Notes: generated by a model from the letters alone, not told the origin. Counted from the first letter of the stretch, positions 24,875 to 34,742 are shown. The stretch is DNA of 47,420 bases from Gammaproteobacteria bacterium (GCA_016182805.1 JACPFV010000017.1:1-47420); one strand, 5' to 3'. Numbers and translations: made by a program.

Positions 24875-25101
24875 TTCAACTCATATCGCTGGCCGGCGCG
24901 GCGCTGATCCTGGGCGCGTTCGCGATGCAGCAGTTCGGCCGCTGGAAGCCGGGCGACGCCGGCTACCTGTGGTGCAACTTCCTCGGCTCCGCGGTGCTGA
25001 CCGTGGTCGCCTGGGTCGAGCGGCAGTGGGGCTTCCTGCTGCTGGAGGCGGCCTGGGCCGCGGTCAGCCTGCGCAGCCTGCTGCGCCGGACGACGGACTA
25101 G
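24871..25101 (+). CDS. CBU_0592-family small membrane protein
   Basis: A 76-residue protein starting at TTG 24871, which overlaps the bioF stop. Three hydrophobic helices are visible (ISLAGAALILGAFAMQQF, FLGSAVLTVVAWVE, FLLLEAAWAAVSL), and the overall pattern matches the CBU_0592 family of uncharacterised membrane proteins. It is embedded between bioF and bioD. A role in biotin synthesis is not established; the place normally holds bioH and bioC in Pseudomonas-type clusters. Confidence 0.8.
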   Translation: MIQLISLAGAALILGAFAMQQFGRWKPGDAGYLWCNFLGSAVLTVVAWVERQWGFLLLEAAWAAVSLRSLLRRTTD

Positions 25102-25104
25102 GGC

Positions 25105-25809
25105 ATGGCCGGCGGGCGCACGCTGTTCGTCACCGGCACCGACACCGGCGTCGGCAAGACGCTGATCGCTTGCGGACTGATCCGCATCGCCCGCCAGGCG
25201 CGCGTGAAAGTGTGCGGGTTCAAGCCGGTGGCCAGCGGCTGCGAGCGCGGCGCCGACGGCCTGCGCAACGCCGACGCGCTGGCGCTGCGCACGGCGGCCG
25301 GCACGCGCGAGCGCTACGAGGATATCAACCCGTACGCCTTCGAGGCGCCGCTGGCGCCGCACATCGCGGCGCAGAAGGAGGGACGCCGCATCCGCACCAG
25401 CGCGCTGCGCGAGGCGCACGGGCGGCTGGCGGCGCGCTACGGCCTCGTCGTCGCCGAGGGGGCGGGCGGCTGGCTGGTGCCGCTGGACGAGACCTGGACC
25501 TTCGCCGAATGGGTCGCCGACATGGACTGGCCGGTGCTGCTGGTGGTGGGCATGCGCCTGGGCTGCCTCAACCACGCGCTGCTGTCGGCCGAGGCGATCG
25601 CGCGCCGCGCCAAGCTCGCCGGCTGGGTCGCCAACTGCCTGCCGCCGGCGCAGGAATGCGTGCAGGAGAACATCGAGACCCTGCGCCACCGCATCCCGGC
25701 GCCGTGCTGGGGCGTGGTGCCGGCGGGAGCGGCGGACGCCGCGCCGCACCTGCAATTCGATCCGGAGGCGTTCCTGCGCCCGCCGGCTGCGCCGGGGGAC
25801 GCGGACTGA
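25105..25809 (+). CDS. bioD: Dethiobiotin synthetase
   Basis: A 234-residue ATP-dependent carboxylase closing the ureido ring of dethiobiotin. P-loop GTDTGVGKT spans residues 11-19, and KPVASGCE, NPYAFEAPLAPHIAA and VVAEGAGGWLVPL are all conserved. The start lies 3 bp after the CBU_0592-family stop. bioA, bioC and bioH are not in this window. A CCCGCGC-TTTT-GCGCGGG hairpin at 25827-25844 follows and could terminate the biotin operon. Confidence 0.96.
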   Translation: MAGGRTLFVTGTDTGVGKTLIACGLIRIARQARVKVCGFKPVASGCERGADGLRNADALALRTAAGTRERYEDINPYAFEAPLAPHIAAQKEGRRIRTSALREAHGRLAARYGLVVAEGAGGWLVPLDETWTFAEWVADMDWPVLLVVGMRLGCLNHALLSAEAIARRAKLAGWVANCLPPAQECVQENIETLRHRIPAPCWGVVPAGAADAAPHLQFDPEAFLRPPAAPGDAD

Positions 25810-25835
25810 ACCGGGGAATCGCGCCGCCCGCGCTT

Positions 25836-25865
25836 TTGCGCGGGGTGCCGCCGGTGCACTACAAT
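25836..25865 (+). promoter_or_regulatory. Candidate promoter for the DUF2244/cox region
   Basis: TTGCGC (25836-25841), 18 bp, TACAAT (25860-25865, five of six). The -35 overlaps the hairpin after bioD (arms 25827-25833 and 25838-25844). Confidence 0.4.
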
Positions 25866-25938
25866 TTTGTCGTCGACGGAACCCTTTGTCACCCGCCGAA
25901 CCCTGTGCGACGGTCCCTGGCCGGACATTTTCCGCCCT

Positions 25939-26394
25939 GTGAACACGCGTATCGTCATCGGCCCGAATGCTTCGCTCAGCGGTCCGCAGGCCGCGTTGTT
26001 CTTCGGGATGGTCTGCGCGGCGGCGCTGGGGGTTGCCGGGGCGTGGGCGGCGCTGGGGTTCTGGCCGGTGCTGCCGTTCGCGGGCCTGGAAGTGCTGGTC
26101 CTGGGGACGGCGCTGGCGGTGGCGCTGCGGCGCAACCGCTACCGCGAGGTGATCCGCTTCGAAGAAGGCGAGGTTTGGATCGAATTCGGGCGTGTCGGCC
26201 TGGGAGTGGAGGCCCGGTGCCGCATGCCGCGCTTGCAGACGAGGGCGTTTCTGGAACACGGCGGGACGCGCACCAGTCCAACCCGGCTGGTGCTGAGCTG
26301 TCCCGCGCGGCGGCTGGAGATCGGCCGCTGCCTCACGGATGAAGAGCGCACGCGCCTGGTGGCGCGACTCAAGCAATTGTTGACGCCGGTCTGA
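25939..26394 (+). CDS. DUF2244 membrane protein
   Basis: A 151-residue protein from GTG 25939 (MNTRIVIGPNASLS); an upstream TTG at 25867 is possible but lies on the candidate promoter. Two adjacent transmembrane helices (about 18-60) are followed by a soluble domain with REVIRFEEGEVWIEFG and ending in DEERTRLVARLKQLL, matching DUF2244. This family is often encoded beside the aa3 oxidase genes, as here, but has no known role. Confidence 0.85.
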   Translation: MNTRIVIGPNASLSGPQAALFFGMVCAAALGVAGAWAALGFWPVLPFAGLEVLVLGTALAVALRRNRYREVIRFEEGEVWIEFGRVGLGVEARCRMPRLQTRAFLEHGGTRTSPTRLVLSCPARRLEIGRCLTDEERTRLVARLKQLLTPV

Positions 26395-26443
26395 GGGGTC
26401 GGCGCGTCGAGGGACAGGCGGGTAGAAGCGTTTCGGGAGGGCG

Positions 26444-27679
26444 ATGATGGCAAAGATGGGATGGATGGCGCGTGCGGCGCTCGTATCGGTGTTGCTGGCC
26501 GCGAGCGGCGCGGCGTCGGCGTACACCACCACCGGCAACGGCTGGAACACGCCGCAAGGCGTGACCGAGATCAGCGCCAAGGTCTACGACCTGCACCTGC
26601 TGATCTTCTGGGTCTGCGTGGCGATCGGCGTGCTGGTGTTCGGCGCGATGACGTACTCGATCGTCATGCACCGCCGCTCCGTGCACCCCAAGCCGGCGGA
26701 TTTCCACGAATCCACCACGGTGGAGATCGTCTGGACCGTGATCCCGTTCCTGATCCTGATCGGCATGGCGATCCCCGCCGCCGGCACGCTGATCAAGATG
26801 GAGGACACCCGCGGCGCCGAGCTGTCGGTGAAGGTCACCGGCTACCAGTGGAAGTGGCAGTACGAGTACCTGGACCAGGGCGTGGGCTTTTTCTCCACGC
26901 TGCACCCGGACTCCAACAAGGCGCGCCAGGTCGGCTCCGGCATCGACCCGACCACGGTGCCCAACTACCTGGTCGAGGTGGACGAGCCGCTGGTGCTGCC
27001 GGTGGGCAAGAAGGTCCGCTTCCTGATTACCGCCAACGACGTCATCCACGCCTGGTGGGTGCCGGACCTCGCGGTCAAGAAGGACGCCATCCCCGGCTAC
27101 GTCAACGAGGTGTGGACCAAGATCGACAAGCCCGGCACCTACCGCGGCGTCTGCGCCGAGCTGTGCGGGCGCGATCACGGGTTCATGCCGATCGTGGTCG
27201 TCGCCCTGCCCGAAGAGGAGTTCGGCAAGTGGCTGGAGGCCAGGAAGGCCGGCCAGCCGTACCGGCTGGCCGCCGCCGCGCCGACGCAGGCCGCCGACGT
27301 CCCGCCGGCCGCGGCCGCGCAGCCGGCTCCCGCCGGGGAGCAGGTCGCCGCCGCCCCCGCGACGGCGGCCAGTGCGGGCGAATTGTCGAAGGCCGAGCTG
27401 ATGGCCAAGGGCGAGCAGGTCTACAAGGCGAACTGCGCCGCCTGCCACCAGGCCAACGGCGCCGGCATGGCGCCGACGTTCCCGCCGCTGGCCGGCAGCA
27501 AGATGGCCAACGGCCCGGCCGAGGCGCACATCGCGCAGATGTTCACGGGCAAGATGATGCCCTCGTTCCGGCACCTGTCCGACGCCGACCTCGCGGCCGT
27601 CGCCACCTATGAACGCAATTCCTGGGGCAACACGGGCAGCATCGTGCAGCCCGCCCAGGTCGCCGCCCTGCGCAAGTAA
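26444..27679 (+). CDS. coxB: Cytochrome c oxidase subunit II with fused cytochrome c domain
   Basis: A 411-residue protein: signal peptide ending AASA-YTT, two transmembrane helices (about 45-68 and 93-113) and a periplasmic cupredoxin domain with the CuA site C237-AEL-C241-GRD-H245-GFM248. An Ala/Pro-rich linker (about 280-315) leads to a C-terminal cytochrome c domain with C331-A-A-C-H and a Met ligand in KMMPSF. It accepts electrons from soluble cytochrome c and passes them to CuA. GGGAGG precedes the ATGs at 26444/26447. It is the first structural gene of the oxidase cluster. Confidence 0.97.
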   Translation: MMAKMGWMARAALVSVLLAASGAASAYTTTGNGWNTPQGVTEISAKVYDLHLLIFWVCVAIGVLVFGAMTYSIVMHRRSVHPKPADFHESTTVEIVWTVIPFLILIGMAIPAAGTLIKMEDTRGAELSVKVTGYQWKWQYEYLDQGVGFFSTLHPDSNKARQVGSGIDPTTVPNYLVEVDEPLVLPVGKKVRFLITANDVIHAWWVPDLAVKKDAIPGYVNEVWTKIDKPGTYRGVCAELCGRDHGFMPIVVVALPEEEFGKWLEARKAGQPYRLAAAAPTQAADVPPAAAAQPAPAGEQVAAAPATAASAGELSKAELMAKGEQVYKANCAACHQANGAGMAPTFPPLAGSKMANGPAEAHIAQMFTGKMMPSFRHLSDADLAAVATYERNSWGNTGSIVQPAQVAALRK

Positions 27680-27696
27680 TCTCCAGGAGTTCAGTC

Positions 27697-29379
27697 ATGG
27701 CGCACCACGACACGCACGCTCACCACGACGATCACGCGCACGGCGAGCATCACGATCACGGGCACGGTCCCGAGAAGGGGATCATGCGGTGGATCAAGAC
27801 CACCAATCACAAGGATCTCGGCACGCTGTACCTCTTCCTCAGCTTCACCATGTTCATGATCGGCGGCCTGATGTCGCTGGTCATCCGCGCCGAGCTGTGG
27901 ATGCCGGGCTTGCAGTTCGTCGACCCCGAGTTCTTCAACCAGATGACCACGCTGCACGCGCTGGTCATGATCTTCGGCGGCCTGATGCCGGCCTTCGTCG
28001 GCCTGGCCAACTGGATGATCCCGATGATGGTCGGCTGCTCCGACCTGGCGTTGCCGCGCGTCAACAACTGGGGCTTCTGGATCCTGCCGTTCGCGTTCAC
28101 GCTGCTGCTGGGCACGCTGTTCATGCCCGGCGGCGGCCCGGCGGGCGGCTGGACCATGTATCCGCCGCTGGTGCTGCAGACCGGCAACGCCTTCCCGTTC
28201 CTAATCTTCGCCGTGCACCTGATGGGCATTTCCTCCATCACCGGCGCGATCAACGTCGCGGTCACGATCCTGAACATGCGCGCGCCGGGCATGAGCCTGC
28301 TCAAGATGCCGCTGTTCGCCTGGACCTGGCTGATCACCGCGTACCTGCTGATCGCCACCATGCCGGTGCTCGCCGGCGCGGTCACGATGCTGCTGACCGA
28401 CAAGTACTTCGGCACCGCGTTCTTCACCGCGGCCGGCGGCGGCGACCCGGTGATGTTCCAGCACATCTTCTGGTTCTTCGGCCACCCCGAGGTCTACATC
28501 CTGATCCTGCCGGCGTTCGGCGTGGTCTCGACGATCATCCCGACGTTCGCGCGCAAGTCGCTGTTCGGCTACGACTCGATGGTCTACGCCACCGCCTCGA
28601 TCGCGTTCCTGTCCTTCATCGTGTGGGCGCACCACATGTTCACGGTCGGCATGCCGCTGGCCGGCGAGCTGTTCTTCATGTTCGCCACGATGCTGATCGC
28701 GGTGCCGACCGGCGTGAAGGTGTTCAACTGGGTCGCGACCATGTGGAAGGGCTCGATGACCTTCGAGACGCCGATGCTGTTCGCGCTCGCCTTCGTGTTC
28801 CTGTTCACCATCGGCGGCTTCTCCGGCCTGATGCTGGCGATCGCGCCGGTGGACTTCCAGTACCACGACACCTACTTCGTCGTCGCGCACTTCCACTACG
28901 TGATCGTGCCGGGCGCCGTGTTCGCAGTCATCGCCGGCGTCTATTACTGGCTGCCGAAGTGGACCGGCGTCATGTACAACGAGACGCTCGGCAGGATCCA
29001 CTTCTGGCTGTCGGCGATCTTCATCAACCTCACGTTCTTCCCGCAGCACTTCGCCGGCCTGGCCGGCATGCAGCGGCGCGTGCCGGACTACGCGGTGCAG
29101 TTCACCGACTTCAACGTGCAGTCCTCGATCGGCGCGTTCGGCTTCTTCGTCAGCCAGTTCGTGATGATCTACAACTTCGCGCGCTGCATCTGGTTCCGCG
29201 AGGGCATGGAGAAGGCGCCGGCGCGGGTGTGGGAAGGCGCGCACGGCCTCGAATGGACGGTGCCGTCGCCGGCCCCGTACCACACCTTCGAGGAGCCGCC
29301 GCGCCTCCTGCCGGAAGGCGAGATCACCGCCGCGCACGACGCCTACGACGCGCTGGATCGCCACAAGATCAATCCGTGA
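27697..29379 (+). CDS. coxA: Cytochrome c oxidase subunit I
   Basis: A 560-residue catalytic subunit with a strong AGGAG site. Haem/copper ligands are visible: TTLHALVM (haem a), FGHPEVYI with the His-Tyr cross-link and WAHHMF (CuB), and HFHYV (haem a3). The K-channel region [15 protein letters not shown] is intact. About twelve transmembrane helices are present. An unusual feature is the N-terminus: 11 His among the first 24 residues, before the first conserved segment [17 protein letters not shown]. This may bind metal. Confidence 0.98.
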   Translation: MAHHDTHAHHDDHAHGEHHDHGHGPEKGIMRWIKTTNHKDLGTLYLFLSFTMFMIGGLMSLVIRAELWMPGLQFVDPEFFNQMTTLHALVMIFGGLMPAFVGLANWMIPMMVGCSDLALPRVNNWGFWILPFAFTLLLGTLFMPGGGPAGGWTMYPPLVLQTGNAFPFLIFAVHLMGISSITGAINVAVTILNMRAPGMSLLKMPLFAWTWLITAYLLIATMPVLAGAVTMLLTDKYFGTAFFTAAGGGDPVMFQHIFWFFGHPEVYILILPAFGVVSTIIPTFARKSLFGYDSMVYATASIAFLSFIVWAHHMFTVGMPLAGELFFMFATMLIAVPTGVKVFNWVATMWKGSMTFETPMLFALAFVFLFTIGGFSGLMLAIAPVDFQYHDTYFVVAHFHYVIVPGAVFAVIAGVYYWLPKWTGVMYNETLGRIHFWLSAIFINLTFFPQHFAGLAGMQRRVPDYAVQFTDFNVQSSIGAFGFFVSQFVMIYNFARCIWFREGMEKAPARVWEGAHGLEWTVPSPAPYHTFEEPPRLLPEGEITAAHDAYDALDRHKINP

Positions 29380-29393
29380 CCGGGGCCGGCTCC

Positions 29394-29516
29394 ATGGCGA
29401 CGACGCAGCACGACGCGCAGCTCGTCAAGCGGCGCAACACGCGCCTGGCGCTGATTCACGTGGCGGTCGCGCTGGGCTTCATGATCGCCTTCATGTGGGT
29501 GCAGGCGCACCGGTGA
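29394..29516 (+). CDS. Cytochrome oxidase small assembly protein
   Basis: A 40-residue single-helix protein between coxA and ctaG. The basic segment KRRNTRLALIH is followed by one transmembrane helix (VAVALGFMIAFMWVQ) and a short tail. Small proteins of this form and position are known from many proteobacterial aa3 clusters and are annotated as small oxidase assembly proteins. Its stop lies 7 bp before the ctaG start. Confidence 0.8.
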   Translation: MATTQHDAQLVKRRNTRLALIHVAVALGFMIAFMWVQAHR

Positions 29517-29523
29517 GGCATTG

Positions 29524-30087
29524 ATGGACGCCAAGCTCCGACACGCCCTGCGCCTGACGGCGGTGGTCGGCGCGATGTTCGCGTTCGGTTATGCGCTGGT
29601 GCCGTTGTACAACATGCTGTGCGACGCCATCGGCCTGAACGGCCGCAGCACGCAGAACAGCATGCTCATCAGTGGCGAGCAGGCGGCGCAGGCGAAGGCC
29701 GACGAGAGCCGCAGCGTGACCGTGGAGTTCGTGACCACGGTCAACGGCGGCCGGCCGTGGAAGTTCGCCGCCGAGACGGCCCGGGTGCGGGTGCATCCAG
29801 GCCGGCTCGAGACGGTGAACTTCTACGTCGAGAACACGCAGGACAAGGACGTGGTCGCCCAGGCGGTGCCGCACGTGGCGCCGTGGAACGCCGCGAAGTA
29901 CCTGCGCAAGACCGAATGCTTCTGCTTTCAGCGGCAGCCGCTGAAAGCGGGCGAGGGCCGGCTGATGCCGATGCGCTTCATGCTGGACCCGGAGCTGCCG
30001 GACGAGGTGGATACGGTCACGCTGTCGTACACGTTTTTCGATGTAACCGAACTCGCGCAGCAGAACGCCGCGCGACCGAAGAGCTGA
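29524..30087 (+). CDS. ctaG: Cytochrome c oxidase assembly protein CtaG/Cox11
   Basis: A 187-residue copper chaperone that delivers copper to the CuB site of subunit I. An N-terminal transmembrane helix (VVGAMFAFGYALVPLYNMLC) is followed by a periplasmic beta domain with the copper-binding ECFCFQRQPL motif and the conserved MPMRFMLDPELP and TLSYTFFDV ending. ATG 29524 is preferred to the immediately preceding TTG. Confidence 0.96.
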   Translation: MDAKLRHALRLTAVVGAMFAFGYALVPLYNMLCDAIGLNGRSTQNSMLISGEQAAQAKADESRSVTVEFVTTVNGGRPWKFAAETARVRVHPGRLETVNFYVENTQDKDVVAQAVPHVAPWNAAKYLRKTECFCFQRQPLKAGEGRLMPMRFMLDPELPDEVDTVTLSYTFFDVTELAQQNAARPKS

Positions 30088-30098
30088 AGGAGTCACAT

Positions 30099-30974
30099 AT
30101 GGCGCACGCCGCTACCGACAACAGTCGCTACTTTGTCCCGCAACCGAGTCCCTGGCCGTTCATCCTGACCGCAGGCCTGGTCGCCATCATCTACGGGGTG
30201 GCCGGCTACCTGGAGAACAAGCACTGGGGCCCGGTGCCGATCTACGCCGGCGCGGCGATCGCGATCTACATCGTGTTCCGCTGGCTCCGCGGCGTGGCGC
30301 TGGAAAGCGAGGGCGGGGCGTACAACGCGCAGGTCGACCGCACCTACCGCTGGGGCATGGCCTGGTTCATCTTCTCCGAGGTCATGTTCTTCGGCGCGTT
30401 CTTCGGCGCGCTGTTCTATGCCCGCCAGCTGTCGGTGCCGTGGCTGTCCGGCGAGGGTGCCGAGCTGTCCACCAACCAGCTGCTGTGGCCCGGCTTCGAG
30501 AAGGACTGGCCGACCAACGGCCCGGGCGCGATGGGCGGCAGTTTCGAGACGATCCCTGCCTGGGGCGTGCCGTTCATCAACACCGTGATCCTGCTCACCT
30601 CCGGCGTGACGATCACCATGGCGCACCACGCGCTGAAGGCGGCCGAGCGGCTCAAGTGCATCCTGTGGATGTTCGCCACGGTCGCCCTGGGCGTCTGCTT
30701 CCTGTACTTGCAGGCCAGCGAGTACATCGAGGCCTACCAACACCTCAACCTGAAGCTGTCGAGCGGCATCTACGGCTCGACCTTCTTCATGCTGACCGGC
30801 TTCCACGGCATGCACGTGACGCTGGGCACCATCATGCTGGCGGTCATCACCGCGCGGCTGATGGTTGGCCACTTCAAGCCGGAATCGCACTTCGGCTTCG
30901 AGGGCGTGGCCTGGTACTGGCACTTCGTCGACGTGGTGTGGGTCGGCCTGTTCGTGTTTGTTTACATCCTGTAA
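30099..30974 (+). CDS. coxC: Cytochrome c oxidase subunit III
   Basis: A 291-residue, seven-helix subunit III with AAGGAG upstream. Conserved segments are YFVPQPSPWPF, FIFSEVMFFGAFFGALFYAR, TSGVTITMAHHAL, GFHGMHVTLG and YWHFVDVVWVGLF. It stabilises subunit I. An intrinsic terminator follows 15 bp after the stop, so the following surf1 genes may have separate transcription or depend on read-through. Confidence 0.97.
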   Translation: MAHAATDNSRYFVPQPSPWPFILTAGLVAIIYGVAGYLENKHWGPVPIYAGAAIAIYIVFRWLRGVALESEGGAYNAQVDRTYRWGMAWFIFSEVMFFGAFFGALFYARQLSVPWLSGEGAELSTNQLLWPGFEKDWPTNGPGAMGGSFETIPAWGVPFINTVILLTSGVTITMAHHALKAAERLKCILWMFATVALGVCFLYLQASEYIEAYQHLNLKLSSGIYGSTFFMLTGFHGMHVTLGTIMLAVITARLMVGHFKPESHFGFEGVAWYWHFVDVVWVGLFVFVYIL

Positions 30975-30989
30975 GCGCAGCGATGAAAA

Positions 30990-31018
30990 GCGAAAGGCCC
31001 GCACGGCGGGCCTTTCGC
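30990..31018 (+). terminator. Terminator after coxC
   Basis: Perfect 13-base arms GCGAAAGGCCCGC (30990-31002) and GCGGGCCTTTCGC (31006-31018), 3-nt loop. The AAAGGCCCGC/GCGGGCCTTT form is typical of bacterial intrinsic terminators. Confidence 0.85.
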
Positions 31019-31093
31019 GTCTCTGCCGTCCATGGCGCGACCTCGTTCTCCGTAGCGCCCCGGCCCGGCCATCCATGGCCGGTCGTTTCGGGG

Positions 31094-31118
31094 GGCGACA
31101 GTCCACCGGACTGTCGCC
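31094..31118. terminator. Hairpin abutting the DUF2909 stop codon
   Basis: Perfect arms GGCGACAGTCC (31094-31104) and GGACTGTCGCC (31108-31118) with a 3-nt loop, immediately after the minus-strand stop codon and followed on the plus strand by TTATT. It could stop transcripts from both sides. Confidence 0.65.
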
Positions 31119-31334
31119 TTATTCCCCGAAACCGTGCGGCCGCAGCCAGCCCATGAAGTACGCCAGCACCAGGAAGCCGATCAGCGCCAGTTGCAGGGCC
31201 ACGCGCCAAGTCAGCGCCTTGACCGTGCGCCGGTGCTTGGCGTCCGATGGGTCCTTGATCAGGAACGCGAGGCCCGAAAACAGGGCGACCAGAATGGCGG
31301 CCAGGAACAGGACCAGGACGATTTTGGCGAGCAT
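31119..31334 (-). CDS. DUF2909 twin-transmembrane protein
   Basis: A 71-residue protein with two transmembrane helices (about 3-25 and 44-63) joined by KDPSDAKHRRTVKALTWR. Small DUF2909 proteins of this type lie between coxC and surf1, on the opposite strand, in Pseudomonas-like cox clusters. The function is unknown; the fixed position suggests an oxidase-related role. It is divergent from surf1 with 48 bp between starts. Confidence 0.85.
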   Translation of the reverse strand: MLAKIVLVLFLAAILVALFSGLAFLIKDPSDAKHRRTVKALTWRVALQLALIGFLVLAYFMGWLRPHGFGE

Positions 31335-31382
31335 GCGGGAAGCGCGGCGGCGGATCGCCCCGAATCATAGCCGGCGGCCCGA

Positions 31383-32102
31383 ATGAGCGCCTGGCGTTTC
31401 CGGCCGCCGCCGTGGGCCTGGCTGTTGGCGCTGCCGCTGGCGGCGCTGCTGGCGACGCTCGGCACCTGGCAGCTGCGGCGCGGCCAGGACAAGGAGCTGC
31501 TGCGCGCGGAGCTGGCGCGCGCGCGGGCCGAGGCGCCGGCGGAACTCGATGCGAGCGTGCCGCCCGGGCCGCTGACGCTGCGCCGCGTCCGCGTCCGCGG
31601 CACGTACGAGCATTGGCGCCAGCTGCTGCTGGACAACCAGTCGCACGGGCGGGTGCCGGGCTACCGCGTGTGGACGCCGCTGCGAACCGAGCGGGGCCTG
31701 GCCATCGTCGATCGCGGCTGGATCGCGCAGAACCCGGACCGCAGCGCCGCCGCCTCGCTGCTGGCTCCGGCCGGCGTGCAGGACGTCGAGGGCTACTGGC
31801 GCCCGCTGCCGCAGCCGGGCCTGCGCCTGGACGGCACGCCGAACTGCCCGTCCGCGCCGCAGTTTCCGCTGGTGGTGAGCTATCCGACCGCCGCGGAACT
31901 GGCCTGCGCGCTGGGCGAGCCGGTCGCCGACGGCCTGCTGCTGCTGGCGCCGGACGCCGGCTACGGCTACGTGCGCGACTGGGAGGCGCAGATGCTCGGC
32001 GTGCCGCCGGAGCGACATTACGGCTACGCCGCGCAGTGGTACGCGCTGTGCGCGACGCTGCTGGTCCTTTTCGTCAAGCTGAACCTGAAGAGAGCACCAT
32101 GA
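31383..32102 (+). CDS. SURF1 family protein
   Basis: A 239-residue cytochrome oxidase biogenesis factor with an N-terminal helix (WLLALPLAALLATLGTWQL, containing the conserved GTWQL..G), a large periplasmic domain (VRGTYEHWRQLLLDNQ, GYRVWTPLRT, VDRGWIAQ) and a C-terminal helix HYGYAAQWYALCATLLVL. SURF1 assists haem a insertion into subunit I. It overlaps the next gene by ATGA. Confidence 0.95.
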   Translation: MSAWRFRPPPWAWLLALPLAALLATLGTWQLRRGQDKELLRAELARARAEAPAELDASVPPGPLTLRRVRVRGTYEHWRQLLLDNQSHGRVPGYRVWTPLRTERGLAIVDRGWIAQNPDRSAAASLLAPAGVQDVEGYWRPLPQPGLRLDGTPNCPSAPQFPLVVSYPTAAELACALGEPVADGLLLLAPDAGYGYVRDWEAQMLGVPPERHYGYAAQWYALCATLLVLFVKLNLKRAP

Positions 32103-32689
32103 CTGAAGCACCCAAGGGCCGCGGCCGGCGGCAGTTCGTCCTGCTGGCGGCCTTGTTCGCCGCGCCGCTGGTGGCGGCGTGGCTGCTGTATTTCTATCTG
32201 CCGGAGTGGGTCCCGCAGGCGCGCGGCAACTACGGCCGCCTGGTCGATCCGGCGCGGCCGCTGCCGCTGCTGGCGCTGGCCGGCGCCGACGGCGCGGCGA
32301 CCGACACCGCCGCGCTCAAGGGCAAGTGGACCTACGTGTACCTCGGCGCCGGGCCCTGCGCCGACGCCTGCCGCAACAAGCTGTTCCAGATCCGCCAGAT
32401 CCGCGCCGCGCTCAACGAGAAGCGCGGGCGCGTGCAGCGCGTCTACGTTGCGCCCAGCGTCGCGGCGGCGCAGGAGCTTCAGGCGCAGCTCGGCCGGGAG
32501 CACCCCGACCTGCGCGTGCTGGCCGATCCGCAGGGCGCGCTGCGCGGGTTCTTCGAGCCGCGCGACCCGGACGCCGTCTACCTGCTCGACCCGCACGGCA
32601 ACTGGCTGCTGGAATATCCGGCGCTGTCCGAGTCGCGCGGCATCCACAAGGACATCAAGCGGCTGCTGCGGCTGTCGCAAATCGGCTGA
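32099..32689 (+). CDS. Membrane-anchored SCO/thioredoxin-like protein
   Basis: A 196-residue protein with a single N-terminal helix (FVLLAALFAAPLVAAWLLYF) and a thioredoxin-fold domain. A CxxxC pair (GPCADACRNK) stands where SCO proteins bind copper, and YLLDPHGNWLLEY matches the SCO C-terminal strand. The His that SCO proteins carry shortly before that strand is not evident, since PDAVYLLDP replaces the usual His-containing segment, so copper binding may differ. The position between surf1 and ctaA matches PA0111-type genes of Pseudomonas. Confidence 0.82.
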   Translation: MTEAPKGRGRRQFVLLAALFAAPLVAAWLLYFYLPEWVPQARGNYGRLVDPARPLPLLALAGADGAATDTAALKGKWTYVYLGAGPCADACRNKLFQIRQIRAALNEKRGRVQRVYVAPSVAAAQELQAQLGREHPDLRVLADPQGALRGFFEPRDPDAVYLLDPHGNWLLEYPALSESRGIHKDIKRLLRLSQIG

Positions 32690-32742
32690 CCCACTTCGAT
32701 AATATGATCCCCGCGGTTTCCTCACTGTTTCCGGGTTCCCGA

Positions 32743-33789
32743 ATGCTCTGGTTCCGACGTCTGAATCTGGCCGCACTGGCCCTGTGTTTCGTCGTCGTCG
32801 TGCTCGGCGCGTACGTGCGCCTGTCGCACGCCGGGCTCGGCTGCCCGGACTGGCCGGGCTGCTACGGCCGGATCGTGGTGCCGGAGGCGCCGCACGAGGT
32901 CGCCGCCGCGCAGGCGCTGTACCCGCAGCGACCGCTGGAGGCGCCCAAGGCCTGGAAGGAAATGATCCATCGCTACCTGGCCTCGACGATCGTGGCGATG
33001 GCCGTCGTCAGCGCCGTCCGTCGCGAGCGCGACCTGCCGCGGCGCCTGCCTTGGGTGCTGGTGGCGCTGGTCGTGTTCCAGGGCATCCTGGGCATGTGGA
33101 CCGTGACCTGGCAGCTCAAGCCGCTGGCGGTATCGGGCCACCTGCTCGGCGGCCTGAGCACGCTGTCCCTGCTGCTGTGGATGTGGCTGGCCGGGCGCGC
33201 GCCGGCGGCCGCGGGCGCCGACGATCCGCGCACCGAGCGCCGCGCCTGGATGCAGTTGCAGAGCGCCGCCGCCGGGCGCCGCCGCCCGGCCGGCCTGCGC
33301 CCGCTCGCCGCCGCCGCCCTGCTCCTGCTCGCCGGCCAGATCTTCCTGGGCGGCTGGACCAGCAGCAACTACGCCGCGCTGGCCTGTCCCGACCTGCCGA
33401 CCTGCCACGGCCGCTGGCTGCCCGAGACCGACGCCGCCGAGGCCTTCACCCTGTGGCGCGGCCTGGGCGTGAACTACGAGTTCGGGGTGCTCGACAACCG
33501 CGCGCGCGTCACCATCCATTTCTTCCACCGCCTCGGCGCGGTGCTGGTCGCCGCCGCGGTGCTGGGGCTGGCCGTCTACCTGCGGCGCACGCCGCACGGC
33601 CACGCCTGGCGCCGGCTGGGCGGGGTCCTGCTCGGCGCGCTCGGCCTGCAACTCGCCCTGGGCGTGAGCATCGTGCTGCTGCAACTGCCGCTGGCGCTGG
33701 CCGCGGCGCACAACGCCGGGGCGGCGCTATTATTGGCCGGCGTCGTCGCCGTGAATTACTACGCCTGGAATCCGCCGGATCGCGCATGA
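32743..33789 (+). CDS. ctaA: Haem A synthase (CtaA/COX15)
   Basis: A 348-residue, eight-helix membrane enzyme oxidising the C8 methyl of haem O to haem A. It has [17 protein letters not shown] with the conserved Cys pair, and His ligands in [26 protein letters not shown] and [10 protein letters not shown] second Cys pair is in [14 protein letters not shown] prefer the ATG at 32743 ([10 protein letters not shown]); an in-frame ATG at 32704 would add 13 residues. It overlaps ctaB by ATGA. Confidence 0.95.
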   Translation: MLWFRRLNLAALALCFVVVVLGAYVRLSHAGLGCPDWPGCYGRIVVPEAPHEVAAAQALYPQRPLEAPKAWKEMIHRYLASTIVAMAVVSAVRRERDLPRRLPWVLVALVVFQGILGMWTVTWQLKPLAVSGHLLGGLSTLSLLLWMWLAGRAPAAAGADDPRTERRAWMQLQSAAAGRRRPAGLRPLAAAALLLLAGQIFLGGWTSSNYAALACPDLPTCHGRWLPETDAAEAFTLWRGLGVNYEFGVLDNRARVTIHFFHRLGAVLVAAAVLGLAVYLRRTPHGHAWRRLGGVLLGALGLQLALGVSIVLLQLPLALAAAHNAGAALLLAGVVAVNYYAWNPPDRA

Positions 33790-34685
33790 CGAGTACCGCC
33801 CAAACCCTGCCGGCCGCGGCCGAGCGCGCCACCTGGCGCGACTGGTACGAGCTGTGCAAGCCGCGCGTGGTGATGCTGATCGTGTTCACCGCGATGGTCG
33901 GCATGTTCCTGGCGACGCCGGGAATGGTGCCGCTGCCGGTGCTGCTGCTCGGCACGCTCGGCATCGGCCTGATGGCGTCGTCGGCGGCGGCGATCAACCA
34001 GGTGCTGGACCGCCACGTCGACGCGCGCATGGCGCGCACCTGCGGCCGCCCGCTGGTCACCGGCCACCTGACGGCGCGCCAGTCGCTGCTGTTCGCGCTG
34101 GCGCTGGGCGGCGGCGGCATGCTGGTGCTGTACCGCTGGATCAACTCGCTGACCGCCTGGCTGACGCTGTTCACGCTGATCGGCTACGCCGGCATCTACA
34201 CGCTGTACCTCAAGCGCGCCACGCCGCAGAACATCGTGATCGGCGGCGCGGCCGGCGCGGCGCCGCCGGTGCTGGGCTGGACCGCCGTCACCGGCGCGCT
34301 CGACCCGCACGCGCTGCTGCTGTTTCTCATCATCTTCGTGTGGACGCCGCCGCACTTCTGGGCGCTGGCGATCGAGCGCCACAAGGAATACGCCCAGGTC
34401 GGCATCCCGATGCTGCCCGTCACGCACGGCCTGGAATTCACGCGCACCCAGGTGCTGCTTTATACGATCCTGATGGTGGCGGTGACGCTGCTGCCGTTCG
34501 CCACCGGCATGAGCGGATGGCTGTACTTCGCCGGGGCGCTGGCGCTCGGCGGCGTGTTCCTGTACTACGCCGTGCGCCTGAAGTTTGCGCCGCAGCCGGG
34601 CCTGCCGATGCGCACCTTCGGCTATTCCATCGTCTACCTGATGGGCATCTTCACGCTGCTGCTGCTGGATCACTACTTCCGCTAG
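33786..34685 (+). CDS. ctaB: Protohaem IX farnesyltransferase (haem O synthase)
   Basis: A 299-residue UbiA-superfamily membrane enzyme that farnesylates haem B to haem O, substrate of the preceding CtaA. The first Asp/Asn motif is [50 protein letters not shown] and [16 protein letters not shown] are family signatures. It is the last gene of the oxidase run. The palindromic mini-element at 34743-34798 follows. Confidence 0.97.
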   Translation: MTSTAQTLPAAAERATWRDWYELCKPRVVMLIVFTAMVGMFLATPGMVPLPVLLLGTLGIGLMASSAAAINQVLDRHVDARMARTCGRPLVTGHLTARQSLLFALALGGGGMLVLYRWINSLTAWLTLFTLIGYAGIYTLYLKRATPQNIVIGGAAGAAPPVLGWTAVTGALDPHALLLFLIIFVWTPPHFWALAIERHKEYAQVGIPMLPVTHGLEFTRTQVLLYTILMVAVTLLPFATGMSGWLYFAGALALGGVFLYYAVRLKFAPQPGLPMRTFGYSIVYLMGIFTLLLLDHYFR

Positions 34686-34742
34686 TCCCCGTGTCAGCCC
34701 CTATGTGGGCTTCCACCGGGACAGGGCGCGCCATACGCGCCG

